Source: Oidiodendron maius Zn (taxonomy: Eukaryota; Ascomycota; Leotiomycetes; Myxotrichaceae). From it: 64,000 nucleotides of DNA. Positions 21,209-33,685 of this stretch are shown here, one piece after another (the stretch's first letter is position 1; each line of letters starts with the position of its first letter). A program made the position numbers and the translations under genes. The DNA lies in the NCBI GenBank assembly GCA_000827325.1, contig KN832873.1, positions 2,742,245 to 2,806,244 of the forward strand, given 5' to 3'. The notes under the pieces were generated by a model, which saw only the letters and a program-made list of their open reading frames with translations, was not told the DNA's origin and did not search any database.

Positions 21209-24200
21209 CTACGCATACTCCAGCCTCGTCTTATCCCACCTTGGCTGTAAGTAACTCCAGTTCATGTTGAAATCGAAATCCGTTTGATAAGCCCCATAAG
21301 TGAATATATCAACATTCTCTAGCCTCGCCCCCTCATCTGTCATTGCCCAAAGACTAAGAGCCAAGGTGTTAGACCCTCTGTTATTAATCACTCCAGGAGG
21401 GATTGGGAATCTAGTCTGCGGTCCAATATGAGGTACAAACTTTCCATATTGGTATCCGTTAATCCAGATCATGACTCGTGCGACTGTACCCGAAGGTGCC
21501 GTTAGAGAGATGCCAAGCGGCACATCAAGATCGGAGTCAAAGTTTAGGTTAAAAGTAGTGACGTAGAACTCGACTCCAGAGGCATTTAGTCCAATTGTTG
21601 GGCTTGAATGAGAGAATTGTGAGGTGGAAGGGTTAAAGTATGGGAGGTGCCAACCCAGTCGCTCTCCGTAGAGTCCTCCTTCATTCATGGGACCCCGAAC
21701 AGGATCAATATTTGAGGAGCCACCAGCATTGCCTTGAATTTTCCAAAGTTTGAATTCAGTATTTACTGTTGCTGTTGAGGTGAGCGAAGCACCAAGAATT
21801 CCCCGAGGATTTTCAACGCCTTTTGCAGTGGATGTTTCATCGTGGCCATTGTAGTCCACTAGAACGGTGACTAAATTATCAGCATCCTTTAATACTGATG
21901 GAGGAATATTAAGCACCGCGCTGGTAGTTGTCAGAGAAGCGTTCCCCACATTTCCACCGAGAAGAATGCCATTTAGCCAGGCGTTCCAGCCAAAGGCAAG
22001 ACCACCAGAGCAGGTTATGGTCAAGGCTGTAGCGTTTGTGCCATCAAAATAACCACGATAAATTTTGGCCCCCGTGTAGTAACCGTAGTCGCTGGAAAAG
22101 AGAACCGGAAATGTGAGAGGCGCGACTGGACTCAAGGTGCTAGTTTTGTTGCAAGTTGTCCATTTGGAGTCATCGTAAGTGAGTTCTACTTCAGGTAGTG
22201 AATTCGCGGACCGCCATCCTGTTAGAGCTGGAAGGGATATCCTTCTGTCATCTGCGCCAGGTATTTGGGCGGTAATGGAGCCATACGGGGTCCTGGTAGT
22301 TTTTAGTCGAATACCGTTCCAATCAATAGTCTGAACTGTTGGATTTCCTGTGTAGACTTCAATTGATGTCGCATTATCATTGTCTCCGGAGACATGTACA
22401 ACATTATGAGAAATGTATGCCGTCCGAACGAGATATGGCCCAAGGACAAAGATCTGCTCGTTAGGTTTTACATCTGGGTTAGAAGTAGTGGACGGGGCCC
22501 AAAATTTCCATGCTGTCTTTTGCTCAAGAAGGTACACTAGGACTCGGTCCATGTCGAGGACGGTCTTTCCAGCTCCCTGAGTATACGTGACCGTTATTGT
22601 ACTATCATTCAGAGCGGTTGCGACTTCCGAGGTGCCATATAGACTATGGCTTCCTAACGAAGGGCCGGTTTTGAGTGCGAATTGTCCTGCTTGGCCTTCT
22701 TCCAGATAGAAGACGATGACATCTTTGTTAAAAGTACCATATGTAAGAATATCAACAGAGGAGTAGAGCAACAAACTACCACCAAATTTATAATCTGTGA
22801 CCATGATTTTGCTTTGGCGGCCATTGAGAGTAATATTTCCAACGTTAATCACCCCTTCGGAGGTATTGAGATTTGCAGAGAAGCCAATCGACGTCTGCGA
22901 GCTTGTCACCGCCTGCTGTACAACATAAAATCCTGCATTAGTATCGGGATTTCGTAGTTCCCATGTCCAAATTCCAGGAGAATCAACCTAGAATGCGTGA
23001 GCTCAGAATCCCTCGTCCGTATTTATAGCTCTTACCGAATACCCTGTACCATTCCCCGCCATATAGGTCTTTAATAAGTCGGTAGACACTCTCGTAAAGA
23101 GAGCAACAAGCTTTGTCTGGTACAACTTATCTTGTATTTGTCGCGTCTCCCGTAAGGGTGCCGAATAATCATACGAAGTATACACGACTGGGGCAGCCGC
23201 TGTATAAGAATCAGCTTCTGTCTCTCAAATTCATTCAAGATTATTACAGTGTCCCCAGTTAGTACCGCCCCAAGCCATGTATAGACTGAGAAGAGTAGTG
23301 CGTTGTCCAATATTCTATAACTATTTATCAGTGTTGCACAGAGGGTGCGTCCTTCTCGGTGATAACTTACATTTTTGTAATAAACGTCCGCGAATGCAGG
23401 TTCATGTTCAGACTGACAGTCGTCGTAAAAGCTGCCTCCCCAGGGCGTAAAATACCCGCCTTCAAATTCTGGGAAATAATTCGGTTGTGTAAATGAATAG
23501 TTGGAAAACCACTGGTAATAGTTGCGAACAACATTAAATCCAGAGTTGGGATTTGTGCAGGAGAGACCTCCAGGATAGCCTATCGCCTTAGATTAGCCCT
23601 GCCATTGCTGAGGAGTCTCAAGCATTTTGACAACTGTTATTTACGTGCTAATGAAAAGCACATACTATCTAACCCATAGACATTTACCGCACCCCCAACG
23701 TTCTCGTAGTCAGTACTCCAAGACTCACTACGCTCGCCTTTTTCATTGCTGGAAAACGGAATCTATCGGGGTTAGTTTTGGCTTGACTATTTGTTCTAGA
23801 TTTAGGCCTACGGTGACCCCAGCATCTCTAAATGCTGCTTCAATCTGTTCCATGTAAATAACTAACGTGTTGGTTGCCGAATGGGTGGTCTCTTGAAGTT
23901 CGTTTTCGATCTGGTTCAAGATAACTGGCTGAACAACATAAGTGTCTTTTCCAGCAGATGAGATAGGTTATATACTCCTCCTTTAGTGATCTCGTTTGCA
24001 GCAATAATTTGTCCCACATTGGTAACCCAAGGAAGCCACGCTTGATGATATGTTTCGTCGCTAGTTCTCAAAGTTCCAAGGCTGCCATCCGAGCCCCAAA
24101 GAGCGAACCCGCCGGCATTTGTCTCGGCGTTGCAATAAGGACCCGCGCGAGCTATTATCCATATTCCAGCCTCTTTTGCATAATCGAAGAGGCGCTGGAC

Positions 24201-24663
24201 ATTCTTTCCGGATGTATGAAAGTCATAGACGTCTTTCTGTGCAGAATGATAGGACCAAAAGAAGTAAACACTGTATGTAACGTGTCAGGCGCCGCCTTGG
24301 ATGAGGTAGCATAAAAGCAGCATGAGAAATCTACCTAACAGCATTAAACCCATTTGCACGTAGCTTCTGAAAAATATCCTACACTAAATGAGTTATCAAT
24401 CACTTGAGTCTTGGCTGAGGGACACACCAGCCACATCTCAGGCACCGGCATGCGCTGGTAATGGAATTCGCCAGAGCTGGATACACACGAGTTATTAAGT
24501 TAGATCACAATTTCAATTAGAAAACCCACAAGACGAAAACCCTGCTTCCGTTGATGGACAAGCTGAAGGGATCCCACGAGACAATGTCAGTCAAGCCATC
24601 ATTTGTCGCATTAGCAGACCATAGAAGCGTGCAAAACGCGACCAGGAGCTTAGAAAACAGCAT
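21209..24663 (-). CDS. Secreted GH35 beta-galactosidase
   Basis: Ten exons (24663-24530, 24476-24428, 24378-24335, 24270-23976, 23928-23812, 23762-23666, 23579-23371, 23314-23248, 23199-23036, 22987-21209) give 984 aa, the normal length for fungal GH35. The N-terminus (MLFSKLLVAFCTLLWSANA) is a signal peptide. The catalytic barrel shows SGEFHYQRMPVPEMW, FNAVSVYFFWSYHS, and ARAGPYCNAETNAGG. The acid/base region is GGPVILNQIENELQ, and the nucleophile region PEFEGGYFTPWGG. LYMAWGGTNWG closes the barrel. The last exon holds the C-terminal jelly-roll domains. The enzyme cleaves terminal beta-galactosides outside the cell. Its nearest neighbour downstream is a sugar transporter on the same strand. 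Confidence 0.9.
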
Positions 24664-25329
24664 GGTGGTATCTACAGTACAATTTTCAACTACGATTCAT
24701 GCCAGTTGACTTACGCCAGGGGAGTTATACAAAAACACATTGGGCCTGGACAGCAACATCAGCCCCTCCTAAGGGAAGAACATTGTGATCCGCTACCCTG
24801 GACTTCGAAAGCGCCAACCGTTTCGATTTTCCAGCAATCAGAAGACAGGACGATTTATATCCATGAATTCAGCATCCTGGCGCGAAAAGCATTCTGTATT
24901 TTGGCTGAGTGCGACATAGTGGGGTTTCTCGGGAATGGAAAAACTCTATTAAGTATGCGACGCCACGATGATGATCTCTCGGTATATGCTGGACCGAGTC
25001 ACAGATCTTGCCGCAACGCCCAGAACCAATGGTCCTGAAAATATGAACCAAGCCGATTTGGATCCGCCCTTCAGTTATGCCTCGAGCATGATGAATAAAT
25101 TTAACTTGGAAACTTAGCGCTGGTCTGTTCTCTTCATCTAGGCGATGCAGGCTGCAATGTGTGCCAGATCAGCTTGCTCACCTCGCCAAGAGTGGGTATA
25201 TTTTCGTATGAAGCTTAACCCCATATAGCCCAGAGACACGAGGACACAAAAATAGAAAAGTTGAAATGAACTAAAAATTCCTATAAAGGGGTTTGTATCA
25301 ATATGCGGCTTATTTTCACGCTCAACGCG
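24664..25329. promoter_or_regulatory. Beta-galactosidase promoter and P450 3' flank
   Basis: No gene is visible. A CCAAT pentamer lies at 25026-25030, and a GTGGGG hexamer at 24919-24924 fits the CreA carbon-repression consensus SYGGRG. Both are short and could be chance, but they fit a gene controlled by carbon source. Confidence 0.3.
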
Positions 25330-27183
25330 TTATGCCCTCTGCCTCATAAACCTAAAGTTGACAGATTCAGACCTCCTCATTTGCAATGTTAATCTCACGT
25401 CACTATCTTGGACCACGGCAAGGACACGTTGATGTGCCTGTTCCTCGGTTTCAGTCGGGTTCTTGACGACCTCAATTCTGTGATTTCTGAGCAGCCTCGC
25501 GATCACGGCTACGTATTCCACTTGCGAGAACTTCTTCCCAGGACATATCCGAGGCCCTTCGGCCCATGGCACGTATGAACCTTTAGTGGGAGTCTTAATA
25601 GTCTCATCTTCGAGAGAAGTCGACGTAGAAGGGGTGTGTTCAATCCATCGGTCTGGCCGCCATACGTTGGCGTCACTTCCCCAATAGTCAGAGTTATTAT
25701 GAAGGCCGATGATATTGGGGTACACGTGAGTATGAGCGGGAATTGTAACCTCACGTCCATCAACAGTGATTTGTTTCGCCGAATTTCCGGTGCTTTTTGG
25801 GATTTTCAGCACAGGGGGGAAAAGCCTTAGAGTTTCTTGCTGGTTCAAGAGTCAGTTTGAATAATTCAGAACGGTCGCACAAGGCCATACCATGGTAGAG
25901 AGACACCTATTTAGCTTTGGATACAGCTCCTCGTACGCTGGGGAATCTAAGGTCTCCTCGTCGCCACACACTGCCCGGACTTCTTCAGCAATCCAGTCTT
26001 GCCACTTTGGAAACGCTGCAAGAAGGAAGATTGAGTACGTCAACGTATTGGCTGTTGTCTCATGCCCGGCAAAGCTGAAGATAAAGAGGTTGCCGTAAAT
26101 TTCATCATCCGCAAGCCCCTCCCCCGTTACATTGCTGCTGCTCTTCACCGTTTCCGATTTCTGGACCAGTGTGTTAAGGAGGTTTGGATGACCAGCTTCT
26201 CCCTTGGCGGCCTTCTGTTTCGCTGAGTCGACCATGTCGACCATGTATCTTTTAAATTCTCCCACAGCTGCCTTAAACCGCGCCATAGCTTGGGGAAGGA
26301 CCGGTAAGTCAAACACCCAAGATGGCACTAGAACCAATAAGGTTATGTTGCCCATGACCGCCATCAACGAATCCCCATATGACATGGAATGGCCTTCTGG
26401 TAGATCATCTTTTACCCTGCGAAAGTGATAAGACAGCCCAAACCCTGCGCAGGTGATAATATTGAGTGCAAGCCTTGCCGCATCGCTGCTCACAGAATTA
26501 ACTGGCAGTCTCTGGCTCTCGGTCCAGGCTTCCAACATTTGCCCCGCTTGGCGCCATGATTCATCCCACACAAGGGCACTATTGCGTTCGTTGAACGGTG
26601 GTGCAGTAATTCTTCGATGGCGTTGCCATTCGGCACCTTCGACCTAAATATCACCGCATAGATGGTTAGACTAGGCCCGCACGACAATCGAGCACTCGTT
26701 TTCCACCATCACTTACCGACGCTAAAGACTTTCCGAACAGATTTATTGATGCTACAATAATCAGAAGGCCTTGGAGACATGACATAGCAAGCAAGACATA
26801 CCAAGAAGTGACACTGGTTTGATGAACTCTTTCCGCCTGGAAAGTATATAATCGCACACCGCGGCATCTGCAACTAATAATTCGTTGGTACCTGGTGATA
26901 CGTGCATGATAATCGGTCCCAGTCTATCATGCACCTGCCCCTGATCAAGGTAGCTCCAGTCATGGGTGTTATAGTACCCTAACTGGCGAATAGGGCGAGG
27001 AAGCTGGCCGAGAAGGGGCTTGAGAAGCCTCGCAAAGACCATCCATAATGGGTTCTCGGCACTGACGAGACTGATCACGATGGGGAACCCGACGTCCCGG
27101 GCAGACCGAAGGTTTTTGAGAAATGTGGCGCCGCACCAGATGAACCAAGATGCGCATAGGATAAGGAGAGCAGGCAATAACAT
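25330..27183 (-). CDS. Cytochrome P450 monooxygenase
   Basis: Four exons (27183-26802, 26751-26717, 26643-25891, 25839-25330) give 559 aa. The N-terminus is a hydrophobic anchor (MLLPALLILCASWFIW) for the endoplasmic reticulum. The I-helix oxygen-binding motif is FAGHETTANT. The K-helix ExxR is ETLR, formed next to the last intron. The WRPDRW segment is the PERF-type motif. The heme loop is PWAEGPRICPGKKFSQ with the Cys ligand. All key residues are present, so the enzyme should be active. I cannot assign a CYP family. It is divergent from a Zn2Cys6 regulator at 27756, a usual arrangement for pathway-specific control. Confidence 0.9.
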
Positions 27184-27755
27184 GTTTTGAAAGCAGAGGT
27201 CAGGAAATGCTTACAAGAGGAGGAAATGCAGAGAAGAGTAGAAATTGCATGCACATAGACGGATTATATGACTACGAGACCTCTCTACCTACTGTAACTG
27301 ATACGCCTCGGATTGGCTCTTTTCGCACCAGCCGTTCAGGTGCCGATGAGATGCGATGGAGATTAGATTTCCCATGAACCCGCTCGGCAGTCCGAGGTAG
27401 GATTCTCTTGACTTGATTGGTCCCTTTCGAGCATCCCAGGCTGCCTCCATTCGCACTCGCTCGTATTCGTTTTCGCTCCAACTTTTTCCGGACTTCCCCG
27501 TCTTGTCGAGTCTTATGGACTTTGAGACGCGCACGCATCGACTGGACCTGAGAAGCAACGCCTGTCCTTTATTACCTGCTACAGCCGGGTGATGCCCTGT
27601 ACTTAAAGCTGCATGCTAGGTCTCTCATTCTGTCAAGCGCCAAATCGCCCATATTCCCCGCAATCCCGCACCCTCATTGCCATACCGTCTCGCATCGATA
27701 TCCGAACCCGAACGTAACAGAAGCCCCTTCCGGCCCCGTTCAGTTCCTGTTCAGC
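27184..27755. promoter_or_regulatory. Divergent promoter between P450 and Zn2Cys6 regulator
   Basis: This 572-bp region serves both genes. It contains an inverted repeat CTCGG-CAGT-CCGAG at 27383-27396, giving CGG-N4-CCG, the type of half-site pair bound by dimeric Zn2Cys6 proteins. No other structure is obvious. Confidence 0.35.
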
Positions 27756-29167
27756 ATGGATGAGGCTCCAGCGGCGCCTTCAATTACCCAGTGCTCGAGA
27801 CGTCCCCACCGCAAGACGAGGACAGGTTGCCGGGTTTGCAAGGCTAGAAAAGTCAAGGTTAATATCATTCCGCATTGCTGTCATTGATCGTTATCTTCCA
27901 TGACGCGGCTCTCCGCTGGACCGCTACCTTATTCTCTCTGCTCTGAAGAGAGCATGACGTAAATAGATTAGTCTGGATAGCTCTGACCTGCAACTCTAGT
28001 GCGATGAAGGAAAGCCTCAGTGTAACAATTGTTTGAAGCATTCTGTCCAATGCGAGTATCCGACGCCTCCACCGTTGGCCGTCTATAAAAGCCCTTCCTG
28101 GACGAAGGTGGAGCATGTGGCGCAGAGCCCTGAGTCTACCTATGGCGCCTCCCAGCTCAATCTTGATCTTATTGACATGGAGTAAGGACGAATCGCACCT
28201 TCACTGCTGTATCCCGTAGACATGAGGCTTCTGAGGCGTGCTGACTTACCCTTCTAGACTCCTGCACCACTACACAACTTCCACTTACCATACGCTAAGA
28301 AGTGATGCCGTGCAGCGGACTGTGTGGCAGATGTCAGTGTGCGAAGTGGGCTTCTCCCATGAGTTTGTTCTGCGTGGCATTCTAGCAATAGCCGCCCTTC
28401 ATCTAGCGCACCTACGACCGAGCCGCAAGGAGTTCTACATTGCACGAGGGATGATGCACCATCAACTGGGCCTCCGCATGGCTACGGGTTTGCTTCCCGC
28501 CATGAATGAAGAGAATTGCACGCCTCTCTGCGTCTTCGCCGCTCTCGCTGTCATGTTCGCAATGGCTAGCCCTCGAACACCCGAGGACTTTCTTCTCGTA
28601 AATGACAAGGGCCTCGCTGACTGGATGATACTAATGAGAGGCATGAACTCGATCTTGGATTCGTCGGAGCCAAATCTGTTTGCCGGACCCCTTGGGCTCA
28701 TGTTCCAAAGCGGACACCGACGATTCCAGCTCCGATCGTCCGAGCCATTCATGCTCGGTTCGCCACACGACGACCAGGTATTGTTGCTGCAGCAGCGCAT
28801 TCTCGACTCTTGTGTGGATCCAGAACGTGGAAATGCGTATATGGGGGCATTAGCCGAAGTACGAAAGTCACTCACAGTTCTGTTTGCTTACGCCGAGACC
28901 TACGAAGGGAGTGATGCATTTATCTGGGTCTTTAGAACTCCCGAAGAATATTTTGTCTTGCTGAGAGAGCAAGATCAATCCGCTCTATGCATATTTGCCT
29001 TTTTCTGTGTCAGTTTGCATCGTCTATCTGGGCACTGGTGGGCTCACGGCTGGAGCATTCACCTTATGAGTCAGATTTACCGTCTTGTGGACGAAGAGCA
29101 TCGTTGGTGGATACAATGGCCGATTGACCAAATTGGGGGCTTAAGAGCTCTGCAGGATTTTTCATAA
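27756..29167 (+). CDS. Zn2Cys6 transcription factor, sterol-uptake-control-like
   Basis: Three exons (27756-27857, 28000-28181, 28258-29167) give 397 aa. The zinc cluster is split by intron 1, as is common: TGCRVCKARKVK, then CDEGKPQCNNCLKHSVQC, giving all six cysteines. After a short linker, the region beginning DLIDMELLHHYTTSTY resembles the middle domain of fungal Upc2-like regulators, with repeated helices and no acidic tail. These nuclear proteins bind CGG-containing sites. The gene is divergent from the P450 and just upstream of an MFS pump, both possible targets. The similarity to Upc2 is from pattern only; it may regulate something else. Confidence 0.85.
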
Positions 29168-29449
29168 CAGGTAAAATGGATGGCAAGACATGGCTTCAAG
29201 GTATCGAGAGCTATTTATAAGATTGTAGCGAGGGGAGAAATATGGCTCTCGTACTCGCATCTGAGAGGAGAGCAAAAGCGAAAGCGAGAGCGAGCGAGAG
29301 CTGCAGCAAATTACACCCACACCCCGTGACCTGCTTTGAGTTCGCCTTGTAACATTATATGTATGTATTTAGAATGCATGTTTCTAATCGTCTTTCCTTA
29401 CTGTGTTACAACAAGTGTCGTGTTGACAGAGCGGCCCAACTTTGTACCA

Positions 29450-31382
29450 ATGATGGCCGACTGCGCAAGCGAAGACCTAAACAGCGTCTCGCATTCTCCG
29501 TCACCTCCGGCTCGAGATGTTATTAGGGGCGAGACAGAAGAAAGAGGCCGAGATGATTCAGTTGGAGTTCCTGGCGAAGTAAACGAGGAAAAGACTACCC
29601 CAGACCCAAACTCCACCAGTTGGGATGGAGACAACGACCCAGAGAACCCTAAGAACTGGCCGGAGTCTAAGAAATGGGGCTTGATTGTGTTGCTCTCTTT
29701 CATTACCTTTCTAACGTCAGCTCTCCTCTCTCCACCGTCCTTGTCAACTGCTGAGATTCTTCTAGGCCGTTGGCCTCATCTATGTTCGCTCCTGGGGTGC
29801 CTGAGGTGATGGCGGAATTCAAGAGTACTTCCGACACTCTTGCTACTTTCGTCGTGTCTGTATTCATTCTTGGCTTTGCGTTTGGCCCGCTTCTATTAGG
29901 TCCGATGAGTGAGATATATGGGCGCCAGCCAGTGTATAATATTTGCAACATCTTATTTGTTGTCTTCACCGCTCTTTCCGGTGTTGCTACCAGTATGGGA
30001 ATGCTTATTGCTGTTAGATTTTTTGCCGGCGTCTTTGGAGTTGCAGTAATTACATGTGGTGGGGGATCAATTTCTGACATGATGCCTCCTGAAAAGAGAG
30101 GACGTGCGATGGCTATCTGGTCTGTAGGTCCCATCCTCGGACCTGTTGTTGGACCCGGTACGTTTCCCCGGAGCACAAATCATTCTTTTACAAGGACATG
30201 CTCCGCTATGTACTAATGGAATACCCGCTAACTCGTATCCCAGTTGTCGGAGGCTTTTTATGCGAGTCTAAGGGCTGGCGATGGGTGTTCTGGGTCCTTA
30301 CAATTGTGGTATGCCGCTCACATCTCCCTATCAAGATCACTGTGAATAACAGATATAAGTCAGGCGTCGTAACGGTCGCGGCACTCCTTCTCATGAAAGA
30401 GACATATGCCCCCGTTCTGCTAGCTCGAAAAGCTGCCCGCTTGAAGAAAGAGCAAGGCAGTAAAGCAGATTCTCAGGATTCGAAGCACGGCGTTAGTATC
30501 AGAGAGAAAGATATCCTCCTTCGCAGTATAACTCGGCCGGTGAAAATGTTTATCTTTTCTCCAATTGTGACAGCGATGTGTGTATATATAGCAGTTGCTT
30601 ACGGCTTGCTCTACATTTTGTTTACGTGAGTTCAAACTACCACTATTTCATATATGCTGGATAGTAGATCGTGGTTGCTAACTAGTGACACCTCTGTTTA
30701 GAACTTTCACGTTTGTTTTCAGTGATCAGTGAGTGGTTCCCCAAAAACGTGCTCGAAATCCGTTTTCATCCAGCCAGCCTAATGGACGGCAATGACACTC
30801 GCAGCTTTAAAGAATCCGTTACTGATCTTGCATAGATACGGGTTTAATTCATCCATGGCAGGCCTTTCATTTCTTGGTTCTGGAGTGGGCACTCTTGGGG
30901 GTTTGCTCTATTCCGGCATCCTATCTGATCGCAGCATAAAATCGGCAATCAAAGGAGGGAGACAACCGCGTCCCGAGGACCGTCTTCCACTAAACATTAT
31001 ATTTCCAGCGGCACTTTCCATACCAGCTGGCTTGTTCATTTATGGCTGGGGAGCTGATAAGCGGGTGCATTGGATCGTTCCCGAAATTGGGACTGCTTGT
31101 ACTGGGTTTGGCATGATTGGAATAGTCATGTGCATTCAAACGTACCTGGTAGATGCTTTCACTATCCATGCTGCAAGTGTTATTGCTGCGAGCGCGGTGC
31201 TTAGAAGCCTATTCGGCGCCCTTTTCCCATTGTTCGGTCTGGATCTCTACAGTAAAATCGGGCTTGGTTGGGGCAACAGCTTATTAGGCTTCATTGCCCT
31301 TGGGCTAGCACCTGTTCCTTTGATCTTTCGCTTGTACGGCGAGCGTATACGTACCAAATCAAGATGGCAGGTAAATTTTTGA
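29450..31382 (+). CDS. MFS transporter, DHA1 drug/polyamine type
   Basis: Six exons (29450-29715, 29766-30157, 30244-30308, 30360-30625, 30702-30728, 30836-31382) give 520 aa. Exon 5 is only 27 nt. The N-terminus is long, acidic and polar, ending DNDPENPKNWPESKKW, the typical entry to TM1 in this family. GPMSEIYGRQPVYN is loop 2-3 motif A, GGGSISDMMPPEKRGRAMA and GPILGPVVGPVVGGF are the motif C region. A second half with YGFNSSMAGLSFLGSG follows. The intron at 30309-30359 has a length divisible by three, so retaining it would not shift frame. Such pumps export toxic compounds or polyamines across the plasma membrane. It follows the Zn2Cys6 gene by 280 bp. Confidence 0.85.
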
Positions 31383-32233
31383 AATGATCGTCCTAGTTGA
31401 GCGACAGCTGTGCAGTACTGTCAAAGAGTACAGTTATGATGCGACTACAAATACTTGTGGTCGTGATATAGTCGCAAGCTATTTTAGCCTCAGTATGATG
31501 AATAGAAAACCACATCTAGTACCAGCAGTTTGATCCAGGAGTGTTGCTATATCGTGCCTACTACGCGAGGACAAATGTCGACTCCTATACCATCTATAAT
31601 TTGCATCAAAAATCGCCTCGTTCCCTTGTGATTGCGATTTACAACACCATATACCCTGCTTCCGAGAAAAGCATAAGACTGTAAACCCGCCGATAGTGAA
31701 GCAGTCACCATCTCTTAATAATATAAAACTCTTATAGTGGTCGGCATCTTATTTCGACTAGCTTTGCGCGCTGATCCAAATATGGACATGGCAACAATGC
31801 AGACACCAGGAGTGGTGGAGATAGTGTTTTGGATGAGCTAAGCGAGCTGGTTCACCGTCGGCCGAGGCTCGGCCGTTTGCCACGAGAGCCGAACTGGAGA
31901 GATGTTGCATCACCTACGTACGGCCTTTGAGGTGTGTTACACTGCTCCAGGTGGCAACTGTTGAAAGCATATAGATCGTAATGAGTTAGCGTTGCGCGGG
32001 CTTTATCATATTCAGCTGCTACCTCATCGTCACCCGTGCTGTCCGACGTGATTGACGCTTCAATGGAAGATATTTCACGTACGAGGCGGATTTACTTCAT
32101 TACCACGGACTGGTTTCCTTTCGTATCTCCGAGACCCCATCCAGAGGGATTTCGGCCTCATGGTCCGGGTTATTCCTTGGGGCTGTATCTGCATATATAA
32201 AGGACATGAAATTCCTCTCCTTCATCTCGTTCC
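31383..32233. promoter_or_regulatory. Intergenic region with a Gal4-type CGG-N11-CCG palindrome
   Basis: Nothing coding is seen in 851 bp. At 31859-31875 lies a perfect 17-bp inverted repeat, CGGCCGAGGCTCGGCCG, with one central base. Its ends give CGG-N11-CCG, the spacing bound by Gal4-like Zn2Cys6 dimers. It sits about 360 bp upstream of the reductase at 32234. Confidence 0.4.
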
Positions 32234-33444
32234 ATGCCTTCAATAAACACTTGGAGAAACGCTTCGACATTCAGGCCTAACATACGCATTTCCAGTTATA
32301 CTGCATCCAAGTTTCGTAGACACTATTCAAACGTTACAATGACGACACAAACCGCCCTTGCCCTCACCGAGATTGGTAAGCCTCTGGAAATAATAACTCT
32401 GCCAATTCCGGAGTCCAGTAAATTGAACGAAAATGAGATTATTATCAAGGTCACTGCTGCTGGCCGTGAGTTTTATTTCCCTGATTAGTCGCCCCTTTGC
32501 CTGCTTTAATGCTGACAACCTGTAAAGTAGCTCCGCTCGACCAAAAGCTTCGTGACAAGAACATCTTCAACATCGGTGCAAGACTTCCGGCGGTTATTGG
32601 AGGAGACATTGTGGGCACGGTCGTCGAAAAGGGTCCGAAAGTTGACTTTCCTATCGGTACCCGTGTCTTCTCTCAGACACTGTTTAATCTTCCTCGTGGC
32701 GGTGGCCTCCAAGAGTATACGATTATCAATAGTCTCTATACTGCCGAGGTCCCAGCACGCGTATCTGACGAAGAAGCTGCCCTATATCCAATCAATGCTG
32801 TCACCTCTGCAATGGCCCTATTCTCTCCGCCCGGTTTTGGCCTGCCGTTTCCGGGAACGCCTGAGAGTGAAAGTTTTGATTACGCATCTCAGAAAGTGGC
32901 TATTATCGGCGGCGGCTCCAATACGGGAAAGCTAGCAATTCAGTTCGCTCGTCTGGCAGGCATCGGCACCATTATTACGATTGCATCAGCTTCAGGTGCT
33001 GCATTGCTGAAGAGCATTGGGGCTACTCATGTTATTGCTCGACAGGACTCTGACATTGAGGAGCAAGTACGATCCATCGTCGGGGATGAGTTGCTCTATG
33101 TGTATGACACCTTCAACATGGGTGATTTTAGCCTCGGAGTGTCACTTCTTTCCAACTCAAAGAAAGGAACATTTATACATAATACAAATGGACAGCCGGA
33201 TGACAAGATACTTGCAAGGAAGGCCGGAGGTGTGGAGCATAGACACATCCAAGGATTCTCCCACTTTATTCCGCAATTCGGGCAGATGTTTTGGAAGCAA
33301 TTTCCTCTCTGGCTGGATAGTGGGAAGATATCTCCGATGAATTATAAGGTCATTGATGGGTTAGATGGTGTGAAAGTGAACTTGGCGCTGGATACGTATA
33401 AAGAAGGGCGGGGCGGCGATCGATACCATGTTCGTATAAAGTAA
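32234..33444 (+). CDS. Zinc-independent MDR-family reductase (quinone/enoyl reductase-like)
   Basis: Two exons (32234-32465 and 32528-33444) give 382 aa. The protein has the medium-chain dehydrogenase layout: a GroES-like half with KVTAAGLAPLDQKLRD, PAVIGGDIVGTVVEKG and GTRVFSQT, then a Rossmann half with VAIIGGGSNTGKLAIQFARL and the second strand ITIAS. No zinc-binding cysteines are present at the usual places, so it belongs with zinc-independent reductases, often called trans-enoyl reductases in fungal clusters. Residues 1-35 before MTTQTALALT are basic and free of acidic residues (for example YTASKFRRHYSNVT), suggesting a mitochondrial presequence; ATG 32339 would give a cytosolic form. 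It converges on a Zn2Cys6 gene. Confidence 0.8.
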
Positions 33445-33685
33445 GGTATCAAACCAGATAAGAAGCAGTTTGGAAGTAAGGCATATAAACTCATTTTCCA
33501 AGATGATATATCTGATTATTATAAAACCGCACTGAAGCCGTGGACCTATGTTCTGTTTCGATTCGTATGTTGCTACCGACAAGTAGGAGTTAGAGTTATC
33601 ATTCCTAACAGTCCGTAAACAACATTCCCGCCCATAGAAGACAGTATCCGTTCATAACGGAATCATTTGGGAAGGTCCATAATGT

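Noticed and set aside
23929-23975. Apparent stop in the beta-galactosidase between ITKGG and the acid/base motif
   Set aside because: A 47-nt intron gives EITKGGPVILNQIENEL, the normal GH35 sequence.
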